Of a DNA stretch of 39,887 bases, positions 9,664 to 18,556 are shown in pieces; position 1 is the stretch's first letter; each line of letters begins with the position of its first letter. The stretch spans positions 1 through 39,887 of the forward strand of contig CAZFNU010000002.1 of NCBI GenBank assembly GCA_964520445.1, in the 5' to 3' direction. The notes under the pieces were generated by a model. That model did no database searches, was not told where the DNA came from, and saw only the letters and a program-made list of their open reading frames with translations. This stretch comes from CAZFNU01 sp964520445 (GTDB taxonomy: Bacteria; Patescibacteriota; Minisyncoccia; UBA6257; JAKLIH01). The position numbers and the translations under genes are program-made.

Positions 9664-10764
9664 ATGACTAAAAAAATTAATGATAAAAGAGTAGTAGTGG
9701 GGATGTCAGGAGGAGTAGATTCTTCTATGGTTTTAGTTTTGTTAAAACAAATGGGATACAAACCCATTGGAGTTTCTTTAAAATATTGCGTATGAGAAAG
9801 TAAGAATAATTTATTAAAAGAAAATATATGTTGTACTCTCGAATCTTTTAAAATAGCTAAGATGATTTGTGATCAGCTAGGAGTAAAACACATTGTTTTA
9901 GATGTTTCGAATAAATTTGAAAAACAAGTTATACAATATTTTATTAAAGAGCATAAGCATAATTTCACTCCTAGCCCTTGCGTTGTTTGTAATAAGGAAT
10001 TAAAAATACAAGAACTGATAGACTTTGCCAAGAAGGAGAGAATTTATTATGTAGCTACAGGACATTATGGGAATATTAAGAGAGTTAAAAAGACAGAGGA
10101 AGTTTTTTTAACTAAGTCCTTGGACAAAATTAAAGATCAAACATATTTTTTAAGTGGATTAACTCAAGAACAGTTAAGACATTTAATTTTACCTTTAGGG
10201 AAGATGTTAAAAGAAGAAGTATATAAATTTGCTGAAAAGAATAAGTGAAAGATATTTTTAAAAACAAAACAAAGCCAAGATTTTTGTTTTATTGCCAATA
10301 AATCAATTTCTTTATTTCTTGAAGAAAAAATTGGAATTAAAGAGGGTAATATTGTTGATATTAAAGGGAAGATATTGGGAAGACATAAAGGATTACATTT
10401 TTACACCATTGGACAACGCAAAGGAATTTTGTTACCTCAGGGTCCATATTATGTTTCGGGTTTTGATTTAAAAAAGAATAATTTAGTAGTTACTAAAAAC
10501 CCTAAAGATTTAGAGAAGAATATGATTGAATTGGATTCATATAATATTATAAACAAAGAGTTTTTAAAAGAAAAGAAAATGATAGTTAAAGTTAAGGTTA
10601 GGTCTCAAGATAAATTAACTGCTGGGATACTGAGTATTGTTAATAAAAACAAGATAATTATTGAACTTAAAAAAGCAAAAATGGCTATTAGTCCAGGTCA
10701 ATTTGCCGTGTTTTATAAGGGGAAAGTTTGTGTTGGATGTGGAAGGATTATTAAAGCTAATTAA
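9664..10764 (+). CDS. mnmA: tRNA-specific 2-thiouridylase MnmA
   Basis: 366 residues. It thiolates U34 in tRNAs for Lys, Glu and Gln using ATP and a persulfide sulfur donor. The PP-loop VVVGMSGGVDSSMV is at residues 10-23. The two catalytic cysteines are in CVVCN (C106, with C109 nearby) and SQDFCFI (C208). ATGHYGN, KDQTYFLSGL, GLHFYTIGQRKGI and the C-terminal beta-barrel ending CVGCGRIIKA complete the family pattern. TGA codons (9793 in CVWESK, 10246 in KWKIF) are read as Trp. The nearest promoter is the one before the structured RNA, so the mRNA either begins with that RNA or is made by read-through of it. A tRNA-Glu gene, one of its substrate classes, lies 1.5 kb downstream. Confidence 0.94.
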
Positions 10765-10773
10765 ATTTTATTT

Positions 10774-11451
10774 ATGATTATTAATTTAGGCAAAATATAT
10801 GTTTTAGGGACTCCAATAGGTAATTTAGAAGATATTACGTATCGAGGATTGAATATTTTACATGAATGTGATTTAATTATATCTGAAACCCCTAAAACAA
10901 CGCTGAAGTTACTCAACCATTACAAGATTACTAAACCGGTATGACAGTTTTTTCAGAATCCCAAACAAGAACAAATTGATGCCATTCTAAAAAAATTAGA
11001 ACAAGGAAAAGATATAGTTTTGGTTTCAGAAGCGGGCACACCAGGTATTTCAGACCCAGGGGGGAGAATAATAGCAGAAATTTTAAAAATGAATAAGGAG
11101 GTATTAGTAGCGCCTATTCCTGGGGCTTGTGCAATGGTTTCGGCTATTAGTGTTTCTGGGTTAAAATCACAAGAGATTTTATTTTTAGGATTTGTTCCTA
11201 AGACTAAGAGAAATAAATTTTTTGAGAAGATTAATAATTTTGATGGGTTAGTTGTATTTTATGAGTCTCCATTTAGAATTAGGAAAACTTTGCAAGAGCT
11301 ATCTTTAAAATGTATGAATAAAGAAAAAGTGGTAATATGTCGAGAATTAACTAAGGTATTTGAAGAAACTATTAGAGTAGACTTTAAAGATTTAGGTGGT
11401 ATAATTGATAAAGTTAAAGAGAAGGGGGAATTTACAATATTAATTAATTAA
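10774..11451 (+). CDS. rsmI: 16S rRNA (cytidine-1402-2'-O)-methyltransferase
   Basis: 225 residues; tetrapyrrole-methylase (SPOUT-unlike, two-domain) fold that methylates C1402 of 16S rRNA with S-adenosylmethionine. Diagnostic blocks are KIYVLGTPIGNLEDITYRGL at the start, VSEAGTPGISDPGG, PIPGACAMVSAISVSGL, FLGFVPKTKRNK and VFYESPFRI, and CRELTKVFEE. Shorter at the C-terminus than E. coli RsmI (286), ending soon after the conserved GEFTILI. One TGA at 10942 (PVWQFF) is read as Trp. Nine bases after mnmA and sixteen before the aminotransferase, so likely one transcript; both neighbours upstream modify RNA. Confidence 0.93.
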
Positions 11452-11466
11452 AATTAAATTTTAAAT

Positions 11467-12309
11467 ATGTTAAAACATACGCACAAAGGATATTGTTATT
11501 TGAATGGGAAAATTATACCTATAAGTGAAGCATTCATTTCTCCTCTAGATAGTGGTTTTATGAGAGGATACTGTGTGACAGATTTTTTAAGAACCTATAA
11601 TGGTAAAGTTTTTATGTTTGATGAGCATTTTAAAAGATTTTCTGAGGGAGCCAAATTATTAAATTTAACTTTAAAGGTTTCTAAAAAACAAATGCTTGGT
11701 ATAGTTAATATGGTATTAAAGAAGAACAAAAAAGATGTTAAAGGAGAATTTAAAATTAAGATGTTGTTATCTGGCGGTGTAGGAGTTCATGATTTGGCGT
11801 TAAGTGATAAAACTACTTTATTTGTTTATGCTGGACCTATTGTTACTTATTCTTTGGATATGTATGAGAAGGGAGTTAAATTAATAACACATAAATATAT
11901 GAGACATTTGCCAGAAGTTAAGACTTCTCATTATATCGAAGCTATTAGACAACAGAGTAATATTCAAAAAGCAGGAGCAGCAGAGGTTTTATATAGAGAC
12001 AAAAAACATGTTTATGAATGTTCTACTAGTAATTTTTTTATTTTTAAAGACGGAAAATTAATCAATAATGATTCCAGGGTTTTAGCCGGCGTTACTCAAT
12101 TAGTTATGTTAAAATCAGCTAAGAAAATATTTCCTATAGAGAATAGGTTGATTAGTATTGATGATTTAAAACATGCAGATGAGGCTTTCATTACTTCTAC
12201 TACTAGAGAAATTATGCCAGTAGTAAAAATAGATAATATTAAAATAGGGGATGGTAAGGTAGGGAAGAATACCAAGAAATTAATGGAAATGTTTAAGAAG
12301 AATATTTAG
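11467..12309 (+). CDS. PLP-dependent class IV aminotransferase
   Basis: 280 residues. Fold-type IV PLP enzyme of the branched-chain/D-amino-acid aminotransferase and aminodeoxychorismate lyase group. Visible blocks: YCYLNGKIIPISEAFISPLDSGF and RGYCVTDFLRTYNGKVFMFDEH at the N-terminus; LPEVKTSHYIEAI with the probable PLP lysine K152; AAEVLYRDKKHVYECSTSNFFIF and the C-terminal DEAFITSTTREIMPV. The Glu-cofactor contact (YECSTSN) and the STTREI phosphate-binding turn are intact. Substrate unknown: branched-chain amino acids, D-alanine or 4-amino-4-deoxychorismate. No TGA codons. Its TAG stop (12307-12309) directly abuts the 3' end of the oppositely oriented tRNA-Glu. Confidence 0.85.
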   Translation: MLKHTHKGYCYLNGKIIPISEAFISPLDSGFMRGYCVTDFLRTYNGKVFMFDEHFKRFSEGAKLLNLTLKVSKKQMLGIVNMVLKKNKKDVKGEFKIKMLLSGGVGVHDLALSDKTTLFVYAGPIVTYSLDMYEKGVKLITHKYMRHLPEVKTSHYIEAIRQQSNIQKAGAAEVLYRDKKHVYECSTSNFFIFKDGKLINNDSRVLAGVTQLVMLKSAKKIFPIENRLISIDDLKHADEAFITSTTREIMPVVKIDNIKIGDGKVGKNTKKLMEMFKKNI

Positions 12310-12381
12310 TAGCCCCAAGGAGAATCGAACTCCTATTGCAAGATTGAGAATCTTGCGTCCTGACCATTAGACGATGGGGCC
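12310..12381 (-). tRNA. tRNA-Glu(CTC)
   Basis: Read on the - strand it starts GGCCCCA and ends TGGGGCT plus discriminator A. It folds into a full cloverleaf: D stem GTC/GAC, anticodon stem CAAGA/TCTTG-type pairing around loop TTCTCAA with anticodon CTC, and T arm AGGAG-TTCGATT-CTCCT. The acceptor is closed by a G1:U72 pair. CCA is not encoded (CTA follows). It reads GAG codons. It is the only - strand gene in the window and has its own promoter at 12390-12418. Confidence 0.93.
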
Positions 12382-12389
12382 ATATTGGT

Positions 12390-12418
12390 ATATTATCATA
12401 AAAACAGGGTAAAATCAA
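12390..12418 (-). promoter_or_regulatory. Promoter of tRNA-Glu
   Basis: On the - strand: TTGATT (12418-12413), 17-base spacer, TAATAT (12395-12390), with TGA before the -10. Predicted start lies a few bases upstream of the tRNA. It is back to back with the + strand rpmB promoter, with seven bases between the two -35 elements. Confidence 0.65.
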
Positions 12419-12425
12419 TGTGATG

Positions 12426-12454
12426 TTGACTTGATGGTCTTTTTATGATAAGAT
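12426..12454 (+). promoter_or_regulatory. Promoter of rpmB / tRNA-Pro
   Basis: TTGACT, 17-base spacer, TAAGAT, with TGA before the -10. The predicted start is near 12461, about 30 bases before the rpmB ATG. Confidence 0.6.
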
Positions 12455-12489
12455 AAAGCAGTTAAGAAAATATGACTAAATATTACATT

Positions 12490-12681
12490 ATGGCAAAGAT
12501 TTGTGAAAAGTGTGGCAAGGGGACTAATAAAGCCTCTTCTTGAAAGAAGATTCATTCAAAATTAAATCCTACTAAGACATATTATCAAAAACCTAATTTG
12601 AAAACGATTAAATTAGCTAGTGGTAAAAAGATGGTAGTTTGTGTTTCTTGTGCTAGGAAGACGGCTAGGACTGGTAAATAA
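12490..12681 (+). CDS. rpmB: Ribosomal protein bL28
   Basis: 63 residues, beginning MAKICEKCGKGTNKASSWK as in bL28. Four cysteines (CEKC and CVSC) make the zinc-binding C+ form. YYQKPNLKTIKLASGKK matches the family 'kPNLqk-v' core, followed by CARKTARTGK. An in-frame ATG at 12472 would add six residues (MTKYYI); I prefer 12490 because the family starts MAK. One TGA at 12541 (SSWKK) is read as Trp; the family does not fix a residue there, so this one is weak recoding evidence. It lies six bases before the tRNA-Pro gene and probably shares its promoter. Too short to be recognised when TGA is taken as stop. Confidence 0.9.
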
Positions 12682-12686
12682 AATTA

Positions 12687-12760
12687 CGGGGTGTAGTCCA
12701 GTAGCCCAAGACGCTTGCATGGGGTGCAAGAGATCGTGGGTGCGAATCCCACTACCCCGA
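12687..12760 (+). tRNA. tRNA-Pro(GGG)
   Basis: Acceptor CGGGGTG pairs with TACCCCG (last pair G-U), discriminator A. The anticodon arm CTTGC-ATGGGGT-GCAAG gives anticodon GGG (codons CCC and, by wobble, CCU). The T arm GTGGG-TGCGAAT-CCCAC is intact, with C instead of the usual second T of TTCGA. CCA is not encoded. It lies between rpmB and a small membrane protein. Confidence 0.93.
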
Positions 12761-12780
12761 CTGAATATATATTATATATT

Positions 12781-13113
12781 ATGAAACATTTTTTAGGAAA
12801 TAAATTAGTATTATGTTCGTTAGGGTTTTTTATGATATCAGTTGTTTTGTTATCTTTGATATATTTTCGTAATACTTTTTTTATGCCTTTGGTGTTACAT
12901 TTTACTGGAGGTGTTGGAGATTTTTTAGGAGTTAGATCTAGTTTATTATTTTTAGTTATTGGGTTTGCAAGTGTATGTTTTTTGAATTATTTAATTAGTT
13001 TTAAAATATTGAAAGATAAACCAGAATTAGCTAAATTTATTAATATTTTAGTTTTTATTCTAAATATATTCTTTTTAGTGTTGAGTTATCAACTTTTTTA
13101 TATAAACAGGTAA
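12781..13113 (+). CDS. Small three-span membrane protein, unknown function
   Basis: 110 residues. Three hydrophobic segments at about residues 8-28, 49-71 and 83-106. Between the first two is a conserved-looking loop TFFMPLVLHFTGGVGDFLG, in which 'PLVLHF' and 'GvgdFlG' resemble a motif I have seen in small CPR membrane proteins of no assigned role. The C-terminus ends FYINR. The same frame is open back into the tRNA-Pro gene, but the start at 12781 (21 bases after the tRNA) is the only sensible one. No TGA codons. No function can be assigned. Confidence 0.7.
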   Translation: MKHFLGNKLVLCSLGFFMISVVLLSLIYFRNTFFMPLVLHFTGGVGDFLGVRSSLLFLVIGFASVCFLNYLISFKILKDKPELAKFINILVFILNIFFLVLSYQLFYINR

Positions 13114-13115
13114 GG

Positions 13116-13144
13116 TTGCAAAAAGTCTTAAAATATGATATTAT
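13116..13144 (+). promoter_or_regulatory. Promoter of rplU
   Basis: TTGCAA, 17-base spacer, TATTAT, with TGA before the -10. Predicted start near 13151, about 28 bases before the rplU ATG. Confidence 0.65.
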
Positions 13145-13178
13145 TTAAAAGAATTAAAGAAATAGTTAAATTAGAAAT

Positions 13179-13493
13179 ATGCAAGCAATTATTCAAACAG
13201 GAGGAAAACAGTATTTGGTAAAACCAAATCAAACTTTAAAGATCGAGAAATTAAAAGGAGTGAAAGTAGGTGATAAAATAACTTTTGATAAAGTTTTATT
13301 AACTTTTGATGATAAGACTCTAACTATCGGTACTCCATTAGTAGAGAAGGCTAAGGTTAATGCTTTGGTTATGGAGGCTAAGAAAGATCGTAAGTTGACT
13401 GTATATAAATATAAATCAAAAACCAGATATCACCGTAAATTAGGGCATAGACAAGAATTTGCAAGAGTCTTAATAAAGGATATAGTTTGTTAA
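13179..13493 (+). CDS. rplU: Ribosomal protein bL21
   Basis: 104 residues, the usual bL21 length. It begins MQAIIQTGGKQYLVKPNQTL with the family 'GGKQY-V' signature; VGDKITFDKVLL and the basic RNA-binding region KYKSKTRYHRKLGHRQEFARVLI follow. It sits alone between its own promoter and a strong terminator; rpmA, its usual partner, is not next to it. No TGA codons. Confidence 0.96.
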   Translation: MQAIIQTGGKQYLVKPNQTLKIEKLKGVKVGDKITFDKVLLTFDDKTLTIGTPLVEKAKVNALVMEAKKDRKLTVYKYKSKTRYHRKLGHRQEFARVLIKDIVC

Positions 13494-13502
13494 TTATGAC
13501 AG

Positions 13503-13537
13503 AAAACCGTCTTTTTCTTTGGATTAGGCGGTTTTTT
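13503..13537 (+). terminator. Rho-independent terminator after rplU
   Basis: Nine-base stem AAAACCGTC / GGCGGTTTT (one T-G pair) with a 15-base loop, running into six T. Ten bases after the rplU stop. Confidence 0.8.
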
Positions 13538-13579
13538 GATAAGGTGTAAAAGCTGTTTAATATATGGGGATGGGAATAA

Positions 13580-13608
13580 TTGACTTTTTGTTAAATATTT
13601 ACTATACT
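13580..13608 (+). promoter_or_regulatory. Promoter of the corA-cysS-dnaB-recR unit
   Basis: TTGACT, 17-base spacer, TATACT. This is the one promoter candidate here without TG before the -10 (it has TAC). Predicted start near 13615; ATG at 13643. Confidence 0.65.
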
Positions 13609-13642
13609 TAAAGAAGCTAAAAAATAATATAAACAAAACAAT

Positions 13643-14563
13643 ATGAAAGAGATCATTAGTGATAAAGTTATTTGGATAGATATAGTAGCTCCTAAGGAAC
13701 AGGAGTTGGAGGCTTTACGGAAAGAATTAGGATTACCTAGTACTTTAATTGATGAATTAAAGGTTCCTTCTGTAAGAGATAAAGTTACTGTTTATGATAA
13801 ATTTATTTATACAGTTTTATATTTCCCTATATGAAACGAGAAAAAGAAAACTTCAGAACCAGCAGAATTAGATATTATTATGAATGATAAATATTTGGTG
13901 ACTATTCGTTATGATAGTGCGTTACAACCCATTAATGAATTGATGAAAAAATGCGAGTCTTTGACTAAACATGGGTGCAATGTATTATTAGGAAATGCTA
14001 CGTATAAGACACTTTATGCTCTAGTGGAAGAATTATTAGAGTTTTCAGATAGACAACTTAATCATATCGAAAGTAAATTGGCTGAGCTTGAGGAAAGAAT
14101 TTTTTGTGTTAAACCAAATGAAAGAATTATCTTCGGTGTTTTGAACACTAAACGTGATTTACTTGATTTTCGACGTATATTTATGAGTTTACATTCATGC
14201 TTAGATGTAATTGAGTTTAGGGGCGATTATTTCTGAGGAAGTGAAGCTAAAGTTTATTTGTTAGATTTAAGGCATGATAGCGATAAGATTTGGAATAGTT
14301 TACAGCATCATATAGACTTATTAAGTTCTTTAGAAACTACTTTATATACTGTTATTGATAATAGGGCTAGTGCTTTAAGTAGAATATATACCATTCTATC
14401 ATTTTTAACATGACCAACCTTAATTATTATTAGTTGATATCAAACCAATGTTATCCACTTACCTTTAATTGGGATTCGGTTTGACGCATATATAGTTTTG
14501 GCCTTGGCGTTTGTTCCTTCGATTTTGATTTACTTTTATCTCAGATTTAAGAAATTGTTATAA
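13643..14563 (+). CDS. CorA-family divalent cation transporter-like protein
   Basis: 306 residues. The N-terminal cytoplasmic alpha/beta domain (WIDIVAPKEQELEALRKELGLP, then DIIMNDKYLVTIRYD), a long helical region (ELLEFSDRQLNHIESKLAELEERIF) and two C-terminal membrane segments (about 250-270 and 278-298) match CorA. The region before TM1 (YTVIDNRASALSRIYTILSF) fits the family's 'N-rmn-vmk-LT-is' stretch. The pore-end signature GMN expected after TM1 is not present; SWYQTN stands there. It may therefore differ in ion choice or be a CorA relative with another role. Four TGA codons are read as Trp: 13832 (PIWNE), 14234 (FWGSE), 14411 (LTWPT) and 14435 (SWYQTN). First gene of a unit with cysS, 12 bases upstream of it. 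Confidence 0.82.
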
Positions 14564-14575
14564 ACTCGGTATCTT

Positions 14576-16024
14576 ATGAAATATAATTTAAAATTTTATA
14601 ATACACTAACTAAGAAAATTGAAGAATTTAAACCTTTAGAAGAGGGTAGGGTGGGTTTATATACTTGTGGCCCAACGGTTAATAATTTTTTTCATATAGG
14701 ACATCTAAGAATGTATGTTTTAAATGATACTATAAAAAGAGTATTATTATCTGATGGTTATAAAGTGAAACATGTAATGAATATTACAGACGTGGGACAT
14801 TTGACTTCTGATGAAGATGAAGGAGAAGATAAAGTAGAGAAAAAAGCAGCTTTGGAAGGAAAGACCGCTTATGAAATAGCAGATTTTTATACTAAGGATT
14901 TTTTAGAAAATATGAGAAAGTTAAATATTATTTTACCTGATGTAATAGCTCCTGCTACAAAACATATAGAAGAACAAATTGTTCTGATTAAGAAAATTGA
15001 ACAAGCCGGAATTACTTATAAAACTTCTGATGGAATATATTTCGATACTTCAAAATTAACTAGCTATGGTTTTCCTGGGAGCCAGGATGTAAAAGAAAGG
15101 AAAACAAGAGAGGATATAGATAATAGTTCGGAAAAGAAAAATTCCACAGATTTTGCTTTATGAAAATTTTCTTTAGATTCTAAACGTCAAATGGAATGAG
15201 AGTCTCCTTGAGGTGTTGGCTTTCCGGGATGACATATTGAATGTAGTGCTATGGCGATGAAATATTTGGGAGATTATTTTGATATTCATACAGGAGGAGT
15301 AGATCATATACCAGTACATCATCCCAATGAAATAGCACAAGCAGAAGTGGTAACTGGTAAAAAATTAGCCAAGTATTGAATACATGGAGGTTTTTTAAAT
15401 TTTGCTGGGGAAAAAATGTCTAAATCCAAGAATAACTTTGTTAGACTTGTCGAATTAGAAGAAAATAATATGAATCCTTTGGCAGTAAGATATGCGATGT
15501 TTCAGGCTCATTATAGGAAGACAGTGGAATTTAATTTAGATTCTTTAAATTCTTCTCAAGTTGCTTTAAATAATTTATATCAATTTATTCAAAGATTATT
15601 AAAATTGAATCAATTAGCTTTAGCTAAGAAAATTAATATTCAAATTAATGATCAAGCAAGAGATAATTTAGAACATACTTTGGAGGCATTTTTTCAAGCG
15701 GTTAATAATGATTTTGATATGCCGAGTTCTTTAGAGATTATTTGAAATTTTATCAAAGAATACAATAAAACCCCTACAAGCTATGATCCTCAATTAGTGT
15801 TAAATATGTTTTATGGATTCGAAAAGATATTGGGGTTAAGATTAGATACTATAACTTTAGATAGTATACCATCGGAAATAGAAAAATTAGCAGAAGAGCG
15901 TTGATTAGCAAAAAATACTAAGGATTTTGTTGAAGCTGATAGACTAAGAGAAGAAATTAAAGAAAAAGGATATATTGTTGATGATTTTGTCGATTTTTAT
16001 TTAATATTCAAAACAAAAAACTAA
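14576..16024 (+). CDS. cysS: Cysteinyl-tRNA synthetase
   Basis: 482 residues; class I synthetase. The HIGH motif is in GPTVNNFFHIGHLRMY (residues about 32-47) and KMSKS in GEKMSKSKNNF. The zinc-binding and substrate residues are present: C near YTCGPTV, GWHIECSAM, and IDIHTGGVDH-type DIHTGGVDHIPVHHPNE. The C-terminal helical domain runs to AEERWLAKNTKDFVEADRLREEI. This is the best single gene for the recoding: all seven Trp codons I found are TGA and none is TGG, and five sit at family-invariant Trp (FALWKF 15161, W-SPW 15197 and 15209, GWHIEC 15230, YWIHGGF). Taken as stops they would break the enzyme into pieces. Starts 12 bases after corA and ends 10 bases before dnaB. Confidence 0.97.
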
Positions 16025-16034
16025 ATTAATTTAA

Positions 16035-17900
16035 ATGGCAAATACTCCTTTAGAAAAATTACCACCGCAGAATATTGAATTAGAAGAATCAATTCTAGGG
16101 GCATTGATGTTAGATAAGAATGTAATTATTAGAGTAGCAGATATATTAACTCCTGATGATTTTTATCGTTCAGCTCACCAAGTTATTTACGAAGTAATTT
16201 TAGGTTTATTTGCTGATCATGAACCGATTGATATTTTAACGGTTTCTAATAAATTAAGAGAGAATAAAAATTTAGATGCGATTGGAGGAGCTAGCTATTT
16301 AACCTCTTTAATTAATAAAGTACCTACTACATATCATACTGAAGAATATGCAAAACTAATTCATAAAAAAAGAATTCTACGTGAATTAATTGCTGCTTCT
16401 TATGATATTTCAAGATTAGCTAATACTGAAGAGCAAGACGTAGAGGACGTATTAGATCAAGCAGAACAATTAATTTTTCAGATTTCTAATAAAAAGATTG
16501 ATCAGAGTTTCGTACAAATTAAAGATGAATTATCCAAAGCTTTTGAAAGAATTGATGTATTACAGAAAGGAGGAGGGAAATTAAGAGGAGTTACTACTGG
16601 GTTTAAATGCTTGGATAATATGTTGAGTGGGTTACAGAAATCTGATATGATAGTTTTAGGAGCTAGGCCTTCTATGGGTAAAACTGCTTTAGGTTTGGAT
16701 ATTGCAAGAAATGCTGCCATGAAAGGAGTAGGGGTAGGTATATTTAGTTTGGAAATGTCTAAGGATCAGCTAGTTGATCGTTTAATTGCCGCTGAATCAA
16801 CAGTAGATTTATGGAAGATAAGAACAGGATATTTATCGTCATCAGGGGAGATGAATGATTTTTCTTTGTTAAATGATGCTATTTCTCGATTAGCTGAAGC
16901 GCCTATATATATTGATGATTCTCCAGGGTTAACACCTTTACAGATTCGTACTAAAGCAAGGAGATTAATGGCAGAACATCAAGTTGATTTAATTATCATT
17001 GATTATTTGCAGATGATTATGCCTTCTAATAGTTATGCTCCAGCAGTCCAACAATACACAGAAATTTCTCGCTCAGTCAAATCGTTAGCTCGTGAATTAG
17101 AAGTACCAGTATTAGTTTTATCTCAGCTATCTCGACAAGTTGAACAACGTCAACCTCCAGTTCCTAAATTATCTGATTTAAGAGAAACTGGTTGTGTGAC
17201 CGGAGATACTTTGATAATGAGAGCAGACACGGGAGAATTAGTCAGAATACAAGATTTAGCAGAAAGAAAAGAACAAACTAAAATTCCTGTTTATACACTA
17301 GATGATAATTGAAAAATTATTGTTAAACCTTTAATAAAAGCTTTCTATAGTGGGAAAAAACAAACTTTTGAATTAAAACTAAGAAGCGGGAGAACTATTA
17401 AAGCATCCGGGAATCATCCATTTAGAAAATTAGAAGGATGAGTTGCCTTAGATGATTTGAAGATAGGGGATAATTTGGCCGTTTTAGATAATAATAAAGA
17501 AACATTTATTTGAGATGAAATCGATTCGATCACCCCATTAAGAGTTGAAGATGTTTATGATGTAACGGTTCAAGATACTCATAATTTTGTGGCTAATGAT
17601 ATAATTCTCCATAATTCGATCGAGCAGGATAGTGACGTAGTTATGTTAATTTATAGAGATGATAGATATAATAAGAATAGTGCTAATCCAAATATTGCAG
17701 AAATTTTAATTGCAAAACATAGAAATGGTCCAGTAGGCCAAGTTGAGTTATATTTTAACCAAGAAATTACAAGTTTTAGAGAATTAGATAAATCTTTTGA
17801 AGGAGTAGAAATAGAAGGGGGTTATGAACAATTAACCCCTCCGGAATTACCCATAGGGAATGATACAGAAAGTGAATTTTTAGCTCCAGAGGAAATGTAA
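16035..17900 (+). CDS. dnaB: Replicative DNA helicase DnaB with intein
   Basis: 621 residues including a 141-residue intein; about 480 after splicing, the usual DnaB size. The N-terminal domain starts LPPQNIELEESILGALMLD (residues 7-25). The RecA-like helicase domain has Walker A GARPSMGKTAL, IFSLEMSKDQL, Walker B LIIIDYLQMI and LARELEVPVLVLSQLSRQVEQR. After LSDLRETG the intein interrupts, and the host resumes SIEQDSDVVMLIYRDDRY, then IAKHRNGPVGQVELYF with the arginine finger region. DnaB unwinds DNA at the fork as a hexamer loaded at the origin. The only extein Trp is TGG; the three intein Trp are TGA. Downstream of cysS by ten bases. Confidence 0.97.
17193..17615 (+). other. Mini-intein in DnaB
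   Basis: 141 residues (387-527 of the precursor), from Cys1 after LRETG to Asn before the +1 Ser of SIEQD. Splicing blocks: A at CVTGDTLIMRADTGELV, B at GRTIKASGNHPFR (with the conserved His), F at VYDVTVQDTHNFVANDI, and G ending ILHN. No LAGLIDADG or HNH block, so no homing endonuclease. It lies at the same insertion point as the Synechocystis (Ssp) DnaB intein and shares its end HNFVANDII-HN. Three TGA codons (17310, 17439, 17511) are needed as sense; those in EGWV and IWDEI match Trp in the Ssp intein. Confidence 0.93.
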
Positions 17901-17921
17901 AAATATATTAAAATATTATGT

Positions 17922-18542
17922 ATGGACATTATTCCGAATGAGATAAATAAACTAACAGGATTCTTTAAAAATTTACCAGGGGTTGGTTCTAGACAATCAA
18001 GTAGATTAGCTTTTTTTGTATCACATTATTCACAAAAGAATTTAAAAGAAGTAGCTAAATTAATTTGAGAAATATCACAAAAGATTAAGATTTGTGATAA
18101 TTGTTTTTTTGTTTTTGACGCAGATAAAGGAAAGAATTTATGCCCTATATGCTCGGATAGTACAAGAAATCATTCAGTGATTTGCGTAGTTGAAAGTGAT
18201 ACAGATTTAATTACTATTGAAAAGACAGGAAAATATAAAGGGGAATATCATGTATTAGGAGGATTATTATCTAATATTGATGAGGTTAAAGAAAGCAAAT
18301 TAACTATTAAGCAATTAGTATTGAAGGTGAGAAAATCATTTCAGAATAAAAAGCCCATTTCTGAGATTATATTAGCTTTGAATCCAACATCGGAAGGGTA
18401 TTTAACTTCTTTATACTTAAAAAAATTATTAGAACCATATAAAGTGAAGATAACTCAGATTGGGGTAGGGATTCCTTATGGTGGGGAAATAGAATTTGCA
18501 GACCCAGAGACTATTAAAGAAGCAATGAAGAGGAGAGAATAA
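17922..18542 (+). CDS. recR: Recombination protein RecR
   Basis: 206 residues. Helix-hairpin-helix KNLPGVGSRQSSRLAFF near residue 15, a C4 zinc finger (CDNC ... CPIC) around residues 55-75, and a TOPRIM domain (ICVVESDTDLITIEKTGKYKGEYHVLGG) with NPTSEGYLTSLYL. RecR works with RecO and RecF in loading RecA on gapped DNA. Starts at ATG 17922; another ATG four bases earlier is in a different frame. One TGA at 18066 (LIWEIS) is read as Trp. The dnaX-ybaB genes that often precede recR are absent; dnaB lies upstream instead, 21 bases away. Confidence 0.95.
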
Positions 18543-18556
18543 ATTAAAAATTTATT

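Noticed and set aside
12472..12489. Earlier ATG of rpmB
   Set aside because: In frame, but bL28 proteins begin MAK; the six extra residues are not family-like.
12715..12780. Upstream extension of the small membrane protein into tRNA-Pro
   Set aside because: The extension would translate the tRNA sequence; the ATG at 12781 begins the hydrophobic protein.
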